Positions 7,852 to 17,038 of a stretch of 45,683 nt of DNA are shown here, in pieces. The stretch is taken from the NCBI GenBank assembly GCA_019112965.1, contig DXIH01000034.1, positions 1 to 45,683 on the forward strand, written 5' to 3'. The translations under genes were made by a program, and so were the position numbers. Source of the DNA: Candidatus Sphingomonas excrementigallinarum (GTDB taxonomy: Bacteria > Pseudomonadota > Alphaproteobacteria > Sphingomonadales > Sphingomonadaceae). Position 1 is the first letter of the stretch, and each line of letters opens with the position of its first letter. Under the pieces are notes generated by a model, which worked only from the letters and a program-made list of their open reading frames with translations, was not told the DNA's origin and did no database searches.

Positions 7852-7895
7852 CATGGGGCGGCTCGATTGGACTTCATGCCGTCGAACGCCCCATG
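7852..7895. terminator. Hairpin between micro-ORF and argE, possible bidirectional terminator
   Basis: Perfect 9-base inverted arms (CATGGGGCG and CGCCCCATG), with an inner TCGA/TCGA pairing, are separated by a loop. It lies 12 bases after the micro-ORF stop and 32 bases beyond the leftward argE stop. No U-tract follows on either strand, so factor-independent termination is not assured. Confidence 0.4.
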
Positions 7896-7927
7896 ATTCT
7901 AGTTAACCCAAGTAACGATCGCGTCCG

Positions 7928-9097
7928 TTACCGGATCAGATCATCGGCCAGCCGCAGCATGAAGGCGGCCCCCCGCTCCATCTGTTGAACCTCGATATAT
8001 TCGTCCGGCTGATGGGCCTGCGCAATCGAGCCGGGACCACAGATGACGGTCGAGAATCCCGCCCCCTGAAACTGCCCTGCCTCCGCGGCATAGGGTACTG
8101 CCCGCGCCGGGCCGTTATCACCCGCCCAGCGCCGCGCCAGCCGCTCCGCCATGCCGTCCGCCTCGGGCGCGAAGGACGGCGTGCGCGAGCGGCGCTCCAC
8201 CCGGACCCCGGCTTCGGGGAAGCGAGCGCGCAGTTCGGCGTCCGCCGCCGCGCACGCGGCGAAGAACGGCGCCAGGATCGCCTCGGGCTCCTGCCCCGGC
8301 AGGGTACGCAGGTCGAAGGCGAATCGGCATTCCCGCGCCAGGATATTGATCGCCGTGCCGCCGTTCATCTGCCCGATGGTCAGCGTGGCATGATGGGGGC
8401 AGAAGGGCCCGTGCGGATCCCCCTCCCCCGCCAGCCGGTCGGCGAGGTCGGCCAGTTGATGCATCAGGCGCACCGCGACCATATTGGCCGACGCCCCCAG
8501 ATGGATCAGGCTGGAATGCGCCTCATGCCCCGTCACCGTCACGTTCCAGGTGGCGATACCCTTATGCCCGCTGACCACGACCATCTCGGTCGGCTCGCCC
8601 ACCACCACGGCGGCGGGGGACGGCAGCTCGCGTACGATCTCGGCGATCATTGAGGGCGCGCCCAGGCACCCGACCTCCTCGTCATAGGAAATCGCCAGGT
8701 GCAGCGGCCGCGTCATCGCCCCGCGTGCGACATGCGGGGCAAGCGCCAGCGACAGCGCCAGAAACCCCTTCATGTCGCACGTCCCCCGTCCCAGCAGTCG
8801 GTCGCCGCGCCGAGTCAGTCGCCAGGGATCGCTGGTCCAGGGCTGGCCGTCGACCGGCACCACGTCGCTATGTCCCGACAGGACGACGCCGCCCCGCTCC
8901 ATGGGGCCGACCGTGGCGTAGAGATTGGCCTTGCGGCCATCATCGTTGAACACCCGCCGCCCGGTGACGCCGATCCCGCCCAAATGCCGTTCGACATAGG
9001 CGATCAGCGCCAGGTTCGATTCGCGCGAGGTCGTGTCGATCGCGATCAGGTCCGCCAGAATGGCGGTGGCTTGGGTGGCGAGCTGGTCCGGGGTCAT
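7928..9097 (-). CDS. argE: Acetylornithine deacetylase (M20 family)
   Basis: A 389-residue cytoplasmic M20 metallopeptidase-family enzyme. The metal and catalytic motifs are clear: SGHSDVVPV (His76, Asp78), RGTCDMKGF (Asp108) and DEEVGC (Glu140/Glu141), plus a C-terminal AHQPDEY with the last metal His. The RGTCDMKG and GEPT motifs are typical of ArgE, which removes acetate from N2-acetylornithine in arginine synthesis. Other M20 deacylases of similar length (for example succinyl-diaminopimelate desuccinylase) are less likely. The ATG at 9097 has an AGGA at a suitable distance. It stands alone, without other arg genes in the window. Confidence 0.88.
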   Translation of the reverse strand: MTPDQLATQATAILADLIAIDTTSRESNLALIAYVERHLGGIGVTGRRVFNDDGRKANLYATVGPMERGGVVLSGHSDVVPVDGQPWTSDPWRLTRRGDRLLGRGTCDMKGFLALSLALAPHVARGAMTRPLHLAISYDEEVGCLGAPSMIAEIVRELPSPAAVVVGEPTEMVVVSGHKGIATWNVTVTGHEAHSSLIHLGASANMVAVRLMHQLADLADRLAGEGDPHGPFCPHHATLTIGQMNGGTAINILARECRFAFDLRTLPGQEPEAILAPFFAACAAADAELRARFPEAGVRVERRSRTPSFAPEADGMAERLARRWAGDNGPARAVPYAAEAGQFQGAGFSTVICGPGSIAQAHQPDEYIEVQQMERGAAFMLRLADDLIR

Positions 9098-9198
9098 CTC
9101 GACATCCTGCCGGATGTTTCAGTTCGATGAAACCCCGGCTGCCCTCACCTATTCCGCCCGCCTTTCGACGATGGAAGGGATGAGGGCCGCAACCTCGA

Positions 9199-12100
9199 TC
9201 AGAAATCCCGCGAGTAGCGCAGGCTCGCCGCCGATCCGCCGAACGAGCCGGTCTGGGTCAACAGGCTGAGCGTCCGGGTCAGCGCGATCTGCAACTGGGT
9301 GGCGGTGAAGCCGCGCGCGTCGGTGACGATCTCCACATAGATATTGTCGGTGATGTACTTGCCTGCCGCCAGGCTGGTGCCTCGGCCGGTCGCCTCGTCG
9401 GCGCCGATCACGCGCAGCCGGTCGAACCCGACGGCCGAGCGCAGCTTGCCGAGCGGGTTCAGCCCGCCGCCGGAGCCCCGCAGCGAGTTGAGCGCCGCGG
9501 CCAGCTGAATCGCCTCGACCGCCGACAGGTTTTCCGGGTTGGTCCCGAACAGCAACCGGCTGAGCACCTCGTCCTGCGGCAGGGTCGGCGTCGAGGTGAA
9601 GCTGATCTGCGGACGCTGGCCGGTACCCGTGACGTTGATGACCGCGGTGATGCCGTCGGTGGTCGTCGTCGCCTGGATATTGATGTCCGGGTCGGTCAGC
9701 GCACCGCCACGGAAGCGGATCGTGCCGCGATTCACGTCGAACCGCTTGCCGGCAAAGCTGTACGTGCCGCGCACCAGGTCGAGCCCGCCATTGATGGTCG
9801 GCGCGGCGCTCGTGCCGCCGACCCGCAGGTCCATCGACCATTCCGACTCCAGCCCCATGCCCGAGACGAACAGCTGGTTGGGCGCGCGCACCCGCAGGTC
9901 GAGGCGGAACAGCCCCGGCGGCGGCGTGGCAGCGGGTCTATCGGTCGGGCGCGGCGTCCGCATCTCGCTGCGACGACGCACGCCGGTCAGCTCGGGCACC
10001 TCGGCCTGGCCCTGGCGGATGATCTGGTAGCGTGCGTTGGGCACGGTCAGATCGCCCTGGATCAGCCCGCCATCGCGATTGTGCGTCAGCCGGATCGTGC
10101 CGCTGGTCGTCGCGGCCAGCGCATCGCTGTCGGCCAGCCGCGCATTGTTCAGCTGCGCGCGCAGGTCGATTGGATAGCCGCTGTCCGCCGCCAGCCCGAT
10201 CGTCCCTTGCGCCTGAATCGTGCCCTCGCCTGCCTTGGCCTGCATCCGGCTGATCTCCAGCCGATCGTTGTTGAACCGGCCCGCCAGTTGCATCGCGGTC
10301 AGGCGGGTGCCGTAGCTCTCATTGTCATAGGTCAGATTGTCGGCGCGGATCAGCCCGTTGAGCTGCGGCGACGACACGCGCCCGCCGAAATCGGCGGCGA
10401 CCGCGATCGGCCCGCTCAACTGCTGGTTGGGCAGCGCGGCGAAGGAGAACAGTACCGACGACGGGCCGTTATAGCGGATGCCCCCCGAAAGCGGCGCCTG
10501 CATCAGTCGGTTGACCCAGCCGCCATTGCCCGGCGGCAGGGGACGGAGATTGGCGACCATGCGGCCGACCACCGTCTGCCCGCGCCGGATCAGCGCGCGC
10601 GCCTCGCCGCCATCGGGGACCAGACGGCCCGCGAACACGATGTCCACCGTCTCCGACACTGCAGCCAGCCCCGTGCGCCGGAAATTGGCGACGGTCAGCC
10701 GCGCCTCGGCCGCTGGGAAGCTGGCGTCACGCGCCTGGGTGAAGTCCAGCGCACCGCTCGCCTCGCCCGAAATGCCTAGATTGGGCACGAAGGCGTCGAG
10801 GATCGACAGCTGCAGCTTGTCCAGCCGCGTCTGCACCTTCAGGCCATTGCCGTAAGAGCCCGCGACCAGCAGCGACCCACGCCCGAAATCGATCCGGGTC
10901 GGCGCCACCTGCCACTCGCCCTTCACATTCTGGATGCGTGCGGGGTTGGCAGTGCGGAAGTTTATGCCATTGGCCTGCCCCTTGGCGGCGACCAGATAGT
11001 TATTGGGCGCCAGTTGCGCATTCAGCGCGATATTGAACGGGATGCTCGACGATCCGGTCAGCACCGCCTGCGCGGTGCCGCGCCCGCCCGCATAGTTCAC
11101 CTTAACGCGCGAAGACTGGATGACGACCTCGCCATAGCGGGTGTCGGCCAGTTGCGCGTCGGCCACGATCTGCGGCGCGTTCGGGACCATCACCACGCTG
11201 GCATTCACGATGGCGCGGCCGATGGTGAAGTCGACCATGCCCGGAATACGCGCGTTATAGGCGCGTGCGGCGATGTCGGCGCGCTGGTTGCCACCCTGAT
11301 CCGCCAGCTGGACGCGGCCGTTGATGCCCTGCCCGGCAAATTGCAGCGCGCCCGCGAACGGCCCCGCCGCCGTCTGGACGACTCGGCCGCTGGCGTTGAT
11401 CCCGGCAAAGACCAGGCTGCGCACGTCGATCGCCAACTGCCGCCCGGTGCTGACCAGCACATTGGCGGTAAAGGGACCGTAATTGGTGTCGCCACTGGCA
11501 TTGACGGCATAGGCGCCATTCTGCCCCACGACCCGCGCCTGAAGATTGGCCAGGCCGACGCCGACACCCGGCCTGGCCGCGCGCAGCACGATCACCGGAT
11601 TGGTCTGCGATCCCGTCACCCGTGCGGTGATCGGGCCATATTGGTTGGAATAGGCATCCGCCTCGACCGCCAGCGCGCCGTTGGCCGGATCGAACCGGCC
11701 GCTGCCGCGCGTCACCCGGAATTGCGGAGCCGAGAGCCGCAGGCCGCTGAACGTCACGATACCCTGCGGGCTGTATTCGACGTCCGCCCGGATCGTCGCA
11801 TTGCCGCCCAGGAAGTTGCGCGCGCCTTCGTTGAAGATCTGCGAGGTGCGGGCGACCACCCGGCCCTTCATCCCGAAGCCGCCCGGCGTCGCCACCAGAT
11901 TGGCGTCGGTCGTCAGGTTGATGATGCCGATGCTCTCGACCCGATAATTGTTCACCCGGCCCTTGAGCGCGCCGGTGTAGCGCCCGGTCTTCAGGTTCGC
12001 GACGACCACGGCGGTCGCGTCGATATTGTCCGAACGAATGCGCAGATTGTCCGACAGGATGTTGGGCATGGCGACCGCGAAGTCGCCCTGGATCGCGACA

Positions 12101-13428
12101 TTGTTGGTTAGGCCACCCACCGCCGCGTTCAGTCCGGCGATCCGCCGTGCCTTGGCCTTGACCGGCACCAGGATGCGGTCGGCATTTACCTTGGCCAGAC
12201 CCTCGGCATAGAGATTCTCGACCGAGGTCTCGCCAAAGCCGAGCGCCGCCGCGCGCAGCTTGTAGTCGACGGTCGGCGTGGCGAACGCACCGTCCAGGAC
12301 CACCCGCGCCAGCACGTCGCGGCCACGCAGGTTCGGTGCGATGGCACCGGGCGTCAGCAGCTTGGCATCGACCGCGAAATTGCCGAACCGGCTGTTGGCC
12401 AGATCGAGCAGACCGCCCGCATCGACCATCAAAGCCGAGGAGCGCAGCTTCATCCGCATATCGGCGCGACGCTCGTTCAGCGTGGTATCGATCGCGACCT
12501 GCAGCGCGGGCGCAGTCAACCGCTCGACCGGCCCTTCCAGATACAGGCCGGGTCGGGTCACACCGCGCACCTCGACATGGCCGTCGCGCGCGGTGGCGTT
12601 GAGGTTGGCGAGTTCGCCGCCGCCCAGCGTCGCGACCGCACGGCCAGTCCACGCCTTCCAGCCGCCACGTCCGTCGACCGACAGGGTCAACGGCGCCTTC
12701 AGCCCCGCCATGGTGGCGACGACACCGCTGGTCGGGGCGGTCAGCTTGACGTCCACCGCCAGCCGGTCGGCATCGGGCACCGCGTCGAGCACCAGACGCA
12801 GACGGTCGCCGCCCGCGACACCGGGCCCGCGCAGCGCGTCGGCGCTGGCCGTCACCTGTGCGCGGCGGTCGGCGATATGCACCTTGCCGTCGATCGCCAG
12901 GATGTGACGCTGCCCCGTCACCGGCGCACCGATCACGAAGCGCTTCAGCGTCAGCCGGTTCACATCGATGTCGAGATCGGGCAGCAGCGGCGCGTTGGGA
13001 TCGCTGGGCGTCGGCTTCAATTCGGGCTTGCGCGCCAGCGTGACGAGATCCGCATTCAGCGAGCGGACGTCGATATGGTTGTTGGTATAGGCAAAGGGCC
13101 GCCAGTCGACATCCAGCCGCGGGCTGGACAGGAACACCCCCTTGGGATCGCTGACCCGCAGATCGACCAGGCGCATTTCGCCATAGAGCGACCCCTCGAT
13201 CCGCCCGACCTTGATGTTCAGCCCCGAGGCGGTGGTATAGCCGCCCAGCTGGTCCGCGACGAAGCGACGCCCCGGATCGGTGTTGATGCCCAGCAGGATC
13301 GCCCCGACCAGCAGGATCAGGCCCAGGATCGTGATGCCGATCCATTTGAGCACCCGCTGCCACAGCGGGCGTCGCACGACGACGGTTTCGGTTTCCGGCG
13401 CAGGCGCCATGGTCTGTTCGTCCGCCAT
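9199..13428 (-). CDS. tamB: Translocation and assembly module subunit TamB
   Basis: A 1409-residue protein with a single N-terminal membrane anchor (about residues 28-50, VLKWIGITILGLILLVGAIL). A very long periplasmic region of repeating beta-strand sequence follows, and the C-terminal DUF490/TamB domain ends in SLRYSRDF. TamB spans the periplasm as a beta-taco structure, partners TamA, and is implicated in outer-membrane protein insertion and phospholipid transport. The ATG at 13428 shares one base with the tamA stop (TGATG), so the two are translationally coupled; a TTG three bases upstream is a weaker option. Several long open frames lie antisense within it, but they are by-products of its GC-rich codons. 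Confidence 0.95.
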   Translation of the reverse strand: MADEQTMAPAPETETVVVRRPLWQRVLKWIGITILGLILLVGAILLGINTDPGRRFVADQLGGYTTASGLNIKVGRIEGSLYGEMRLVDLRVSDPKGVFLSSPRLDVDWRPFAYTNNHIDVRSLNADLVTLARKPELKPTPSDPNAPLLPDLDIDVNRLTLKRFVIGAPVTGQRHILAIDGKVHIADRRAQVTASADALRGPGVAGGDRLRLVLDAVPDADRLAVDVKLTAPTSGVVATMAGLKAPLTLSVDGRGGWKAWTGRAVATLGGGELANLNATARDGHVEVRGVTRPGLYLEGPVERLTAPALQVAIDTTLNERRADMRMKLRSSALMVDAGGLLDLANSRFGNFAVDAKLLTPGAIAPNLRGRDVLARVVLDGAFATPTVDYKLRAAALGFGETSVENLYAEGLAKVNADRILVPVKAKARRIAGLNAAVGGLTNNVAIQGDFAVAMPNILSDNLRIRSDNIDATAVVVANLKTGRYTGALKGRVNNYRVESIGIINLTTDANLVATPGGFGMKGRVVARTSQIFNEGARNFLGGNATIRADVEYSPQGIVTFSGLRLSAPQFRVTRGSGRFDPANGALAVEADAYSNQYGPITARVTGSQTNPVIVLRAARPGVGVGLANLQARVVGQNGAYAVNASGDTNYGPFTANVLVSTGRQLAIDVRSLVFAGINASGRVVQTAAGPFAGALQFAGQGINGRVQLADQGGNQRADIAARAYNARIPGMVDFTIGRAIVNASVVMVPNAPQIVADAQLADTRYGEVVIQSSRVKVNYAGGRGTAQAVLTGSSSIPFNIALNAQLAPNNYLVAAKGQANGINFRTANPARIQNVKGEWQVAPTRIDFGRGSLLVAGSYGNGLKVQTRLDKLQLSILDAFVPNLGISGEASGALDFTQARDASFPAAEARLTVANFRRTGLAAVSETVDIVFAGRLVPDGGEARALIRRGQTVVGRMVANLRPLPPGNGGWVNRLMQAPLSGGIRYNGPSSVLFSFAALPNQQLSGPIAVAADFGGRVSSPQLNGLIRADNLTYDNESYGTRLTAMQLAGRFNNDRLEISRMQAKAGEGTIQAQGTIGLAADSGYPIDLRAQLNNARLADSDALAATTSGTIRLTHNRDGGLIQGDLTVPNARYQIIRQGQAEVPELTGVRRRSEMRTPRPTDRPAATPPPGLFRLDLRVRAPNQLFVSGMGLESEWSMDLRVGGTSAAPTINGGLDLVRGTYSFAGKRFDVNRGTIRFRGGALTDPDINIQATTTTDGITAVINVTGTGQRPQISFTSTPTLPQDEVLSRLLFGTNPENLSAVEAIQLAAALNSLRGSGGGLNPLGKLRSAVGFDRLRVIGADEATGRGTSLAAGKYITDNIYVEIVTDARGFTATQLQIALTRTLSLLTQTGSFGGSAASLRYSRDF

Positions 13429-15653
13429 CAAAAGGCCTGCCCGATCGAGATATACAGGGCGACCTTGCCGTCACCCGGGCGCGGGTTCAGCGGCGTCGCC
13501 ACGTCGACGCGCAGCGGCCCGAAATTGGTGTAGAAGCGCCCGCCGATACCGGCGCCGAAGCGCAGGTCCTTGCCCGTGGGCAGCGTGCTTTCATAGCTGT
13601 TGCCCGCATCGACGAACGGCACGATCCCGAAATTGCCGAAGCGATAGCGCGCCTCCAGCGAAAATTCGTTGAGGCTGCGCCCGCCGACCGGATTGCCCTG
13701 CGGATCGAACGGCCCCAGCCGTTGATAGCCATAGCCGCGCACCGATCCGCCGCCGCCGCCATAATAGCGCCGCGACGGCGCCAGATCGTCGCGGTCGATG
13801 CCGAAGATCGACCCCGCGCGCGCCCGGCCCGCGATCACCAGACTGTCGTTGAAGGGATAATAGAAGGTCCCCTCGACCATCGTCCGCACATAGGGCCGCA
13901 CCGCGCCACGCACCGACGTTTCGGGGCTGAGATTCAGTTTCAGGCGATAGCCGCGCGTCGGGTTGAGCAGGTCGTTGGACTGGTCGAACACCACCTGCGC
14001 CGGAATCGCCGCGATGCCATAGGTGCCGCGCCGCCGGTCGCCCAGCGCGAAGTCGTAGACGCTTTCGTTGGTCCCGGTCAGCTCGCCGCCAAAGGCATAG
14101 GTGAATTTCTTCTGCCAGATCGGCGTCGAGTCATAGCTCCAGCGGAGGGCGACCGTGCCGATGAACGCATCGAACGCATCGTAATTCTGGTGGCTGGCCG
14201 AGGCGATGACCTGGAACGTCCGGTCGCGCCGCCCGGCATTGGAACGGCGGAAGGTCCCGCTGAGCCCCTGTTCCTGCGTACCGGCGATGACCGAGGCGAT
14301 GATCGCCCCCTCCGGCGGGAAGGCGTTGCGGTTGGTGAAGCTGCCCTGCACCCGCACGCCCTGGCCGGTGGAATAGCCCGCCTCGCCCGACAGCGTCCGG
14401 GCGGGCCCCTTGGTCTGCGTGACCTGGAGGTCGATCTGCTCGGTGCCGTCGGGATTCATGCGGCCGGTCTGCTTGGGCTCGACCGCGATGCCGTTGAACA
14501 GGCCGGTCGCGACCAGCGCATTGCGCAGATCGTCGGTCAGCCGCGAATCGTATAGCTGCCCCTCCTCGAAACGCGGGAAGACGTTCAGGTGATCGAGGTC
14601 GAACACCTTGTCGCCCACCGTCGTCAGCTTGCCGAACGAGGATCGCGGCCCCGTATCGACCGGCAGCGTATAGGCGCCAACCGGCTCGGGCGCCTGATCC
14701 TCCAGCAGGATGTCGCGCTGTCCCACCTTGACGAAGGGATAGCCACGTTGCGGCAGGACCAGGCTGACATTGGCCTCCGCCCCCTCGATCCGCGCCGCCT
14801 CGATCGGGTCGCCGACCTTCAGCGGCAGGTTGGAGCGGATCAAGTCGGTCGGCACGGTCGGCTGCGCGTCCACCGTGATCGACGACAGCAGATACAGCCG
14901 CCCCGGTGTCGCGGTCAGCACGACCTTCAGACGCCCGGCCTCGCCATCGGCGGCGGTTTCGCGTTGCAGGGTCGATATGGCGGTGGCGTCGTAATAGCCG
15001 AGCGACTTCATCAGCCGGATCGCCAGCTGCTCGTCCTCGCGGGCGCGGGCCGCCACCTGGGTTGCGTTGGCCGCCTTGCCCTTGCCCTCGCGCAGCGCCG
15101 AAAGCCCCTTGAACTCGTCGTCCAGCTTCAACGCGGCAAGCCCGTTCACCTCCATGTCATAGCGGATGTCGGGCGCCTGCTTGCTTTTCGTATCCGCCAC
15201 CGTGTCGAGCGGGGTCGAGTCGAAGCTGGCGAGCGGGGTCAGCGGCTGGGCGAGCTGCGGGTCCTCGGGCGCGATCGCGCCGATCGCCTCGCCGGTCGCG
15301 AGCGGCTGCGCCGTTTGGGCGTTCGGCAGGGGCGGAGCGGTCTGGGGAAGCGGAATGGTCTGCGGGCTGGTCGGCGATGGGGGCTGGTCCTTCGCCATCG
15401 ACGACATGGATTCCAGCGGCGCGTTGATGTCCCCGCTCAGCGGCGGCAGCGCGGCGTTGAACTGCGAATCGGGCACGATCGGGGCATTGCCCTGCGGGTC
15501 GGTGTCGCCCTGTCGCTGGTCCTGCGGCAGGCTGGGGCCCTGCGCGGGGGCGGTACCGGGCTTTGAGAGCTGCGCGGACACGGGAGCGGAAAAGAGGGAG
15601 GGAGCTATGAGCGCGAACGCAAGCCAAGTATGTCTGCCGATCCGTTCCGCCAC
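13428..15653 (-). CDS. tamA: Outer-membrane assembly protein TamA (Omp85 family)
   Basis: A 741-residue outer-membrane protein starting at GTG, with GGAAAGG upstream. Residues 1-28 form a signal peptide ending PVSAQ. Residues about 29-165 are a low-complexity proline- and glutamine-rich stretch not found in short TamA proteins. POTRA-type sequence follows (about 165-420), then the Omp85 barrel with the VRGY motif at 638-641 and a terminal Phe (ISIGQAF), the usual beta-signal. It pairs with TamB in the next gene. BamA is a less likely reading because of the tamB neighbour and the smaller POTRA region. Confidence 0.94.
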   Translation of the reverse strand: MAERIGRHTWLAFALIAPSLFSAPVSAQLSKPGTAPAQGPSLPQDQRQGDTDPQGNAPIVPDSQFNAALPPLSGDINAPLESMSSMAKDQPPSPTSPQTIPLPQTAPPLPNAQTAQPLATGEAIGAIAPEDPQLAQPLTPLASFDSTPLDTVADTKSKQAPDIRYDMEVNGLAALKLDDEFKGLSALREGKGKAANATQVAARAREDEQLAIRLMKSLGYYDATAISTLQRETAADGEAGRLKVVLTATPGRLYLLSSITVDAQPTVPTDLIRSNLPLKVGDPIEAARIEGAEANVSLVLPQRGYPFVKVGQRDILLEDQAPEPVGAYTLPVDTGPRSSFGKLTTVGDKVFDLDHLNVFPRFEEGQLYDSRLTDDLRNALVATGLFNGIAVEPKQTGRMNPDGTEQIDLQVTQTKGPARTLSGEAGYSTGQGVRVQGSFTNRNAFPPEGAIIASVIAGTQEQGLSGTFRRSNAGRRDRTFQVIASASHQNYDAFDAFIGTVALRWSYDSTPIWQKKFTYAFGGELTGTNESVYDFALGDRRRGTYGIAAIPAQVVFDQSNDLLNPTRGYRLKLNLSPETSVRGAVRPYVRTMVEGTFYYPFNDSLVIAGRARAGSIFGIDRDDLAPSRRYYGGGGGSVRGYGYQRLGPFDPQGNPVGGRSLNEFSLEARYRFGNFGIVPFVDAGNSYESTLPTGKDLRFGAGIGGRFYTNFGPLRVDVATPLNPRPGDGKVALYISIGQAF

Positions 15654-15752
15654 GCCGTCAAAAGCCCCTTTCCGACAGGGCTCTTCCGCTATTCGGAATG
15701 ATCCCCCACTACACCGTAACGCCGACAGAAGCCGTCAGGTTCCCTCGGCCGT

Positions 15753-16184
15753 TCAGCGGCTGGCGGGCGCGCACCCTATGAGGCCGCCGACGGGGACGAT
15801 GATCTCATCCTGATTTCCGCGGGTTAGGCGGATACTGGCGTCCGAGACGATCGCCCCGTCCTGCAATGTTTCGCGCTGGGTGATCGTCATGTCGAGCGTC
15901 GCAGTGATGCCTGCCCCCGCATAGCGCGTCGTACTGGCCAGCCCCAGCGTACCCCCGCCCCCGGCCTCGGCCGCCGCCAGGTCCGTCGGCTTGCCGTCGA
16001 GCATGATGCGCAGCCGGGTCGGCTCGACCATCGCGACGAAACGCTGGTCCTGCACCGCCCAGAGATAGGCGGCGCAGCCACGCTCGGGCAGGGTTTGTTT
16101 GGGTAGCGCGCCCAGCACCGGGGGCGCGACCGGGGCGGCCTGAACACCGGCGAGCGCCAGTGCGACGACGGACGATAGCATCAT
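15753..16184 (-). CDS. Small secreted protein of unknown function, coupled to prepilin peptidase
   Basis: A 143-residue protein with a short signal peptide (MMLSSVVALALAGVQA, probably cut after the alanines). The mature part is rich in beta-type sequence, has two Cys residues that could form a disulfide (CAAY near 37 and GCAP near 138), and contains no motif I recognise. The ATG at 16184 overlaps the stop of the prepilin peptidase gene in an ATGA, so the two are translationally coupled. A role near a pilus or secretion system would be a guess based only on this coupling. Confidence 0.8.
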   Translation of the reverse strand: MMLSSVVALALAGVQAAPVAPPVLGALPKQTLPERGCAAYLWAVQDQRFVAMVEPTRLRIMLDGKPTDLAAAEAGGGGTLGLASTTRYAGAGITATLDMTITQRETLQDGAIVSDASIRLTRGNQDEIIVPVGGLIGCAPASR

Positions 16185-16942
16185 GGCGCCATTCCTATCA
16201 TCAACACCCAGGCCGGGTAAGCCGCCAGTGCCAGCAACAGTCCCAGCGGCACCATGTCCTGCCCGTTCGCGCGGTGCCCCAGCACATGCCGCACGGCGAC
16301 GAAGCCCAGTCCGATGACACACGCCGCCAGCAACACGCCCGGCAGCATCCGCCAGCCCAGCCACAATCCGATTGCGCCCATCAGCTTGGGGTCGCCACCG
16401 CCCAGCCCCTCGCGCCCCCGCCACCGGCGATAGCCCTGGGCGATCGCCCAGAGCGCGCCGAAGCCGACCAATCCGCCGATGATCCGCTCGCCCAGCGACG
16501 GCACTTGACCCATCACCCCGGTCGACAGTCCCGCCCCCGCCAGCCACGCGGTCAACCGATCGGGCAACCAGAAGGCAAGCGCATCCAGCGCACCCAGCGC
16601 CAGCAGCGACCAGCCGAACAGCGCGCCCTTCCAGCCATCGGGCCCCGCGACCCAGCCCGCCGTTATGCCGATCAGTGTGGCGATGGCTTCGATGCGCCAG
16701 TGCACCGGGTCGATCGGCTGACGACACCGCGCGCAGCGTCCGCGCAGCGCGACGAAGCTGAGAACCGGCACCAGCTCCCACACGCGCAACGTCTTGCCGC
16801 AATGGTCGCAGGCCGATCGCCCCGTCAGCACCGACCGCTCGTCGAGCCAGCGCAGCACCAGCGCGGCGACGAACGACCCGATGATCGCCCCCGCCCCGCC
16901 ATAGATCGCGGCCCATAAAGCCGATGCCGCCCCGAACGTCAT
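16181..16942 (-). CDS. Prepilin peptidase / leader methyltransferase (A24 family)
   Basis: A 253-residue polytopic inner-membrane protein of the PilD/PulO family. The cytoplasmic zinc-binding loop has Cys45, 48, 70 and 73 (CDHC, CARC). The two catalytic Asp residues are Asp120 (GALDALAFWLPD) and Asp184 (GGGDPKLMG). About seven or eight hydrophobic segments follow the N-terminal GSF motif. These enzymes cut the leader of type IV pilins and type II pseudopilins and methylate the new N-terminus. No pilin or secretion genes lie nearby, so its substrates are encoded elsewhere. It diverges from the acetyl-CoA acetyltransferase gene across about 96 bases. Confidence 0.94.
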   Translation of the reverse strand: MTFGAASALWAAIYGGAGAIIGSFVAALVLRWLDERSVLTGRSACDHCGKTLRVWELVPVLSFVALRGRCARCRQPIDPVHWRIEAIATLIGITAGWVAGPDGWKGALFGWSLLALGALDALAFWLPDRLTAWLAGAGLSTGVMGQVPSLGERIIGGLVGFGALWAIAQGYRRWRGREGLGGGDPKLMGAIGLWLGWRMLPGVLLAACVIGLGFVAVRHVLGHRANGQDMVPLGLLLALAAYPAWVLMIGMAP

Positions 16943-17038
16943 GGACCCGCCCCCTACCCCCTTTGCGCGGCCTGAGCAAAAGGCGTAAGGCGCGCGCCAA
17001 ACAACGACATCAAAACAGATTTGATCGGAGAGTATGCC

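Noticed and set aside
11014..13533. Several long open frames antisense to tamB
   Set aside because: TamB is continuous with a proper anchor and C-terminal domain; the antisense products are Arg/Pro-rich by-products.
17021..17038. TTG start for the thiolase
   Set aside because: The ATG at 17039 has a better ribosome binding site and the family's usual N-terminus.
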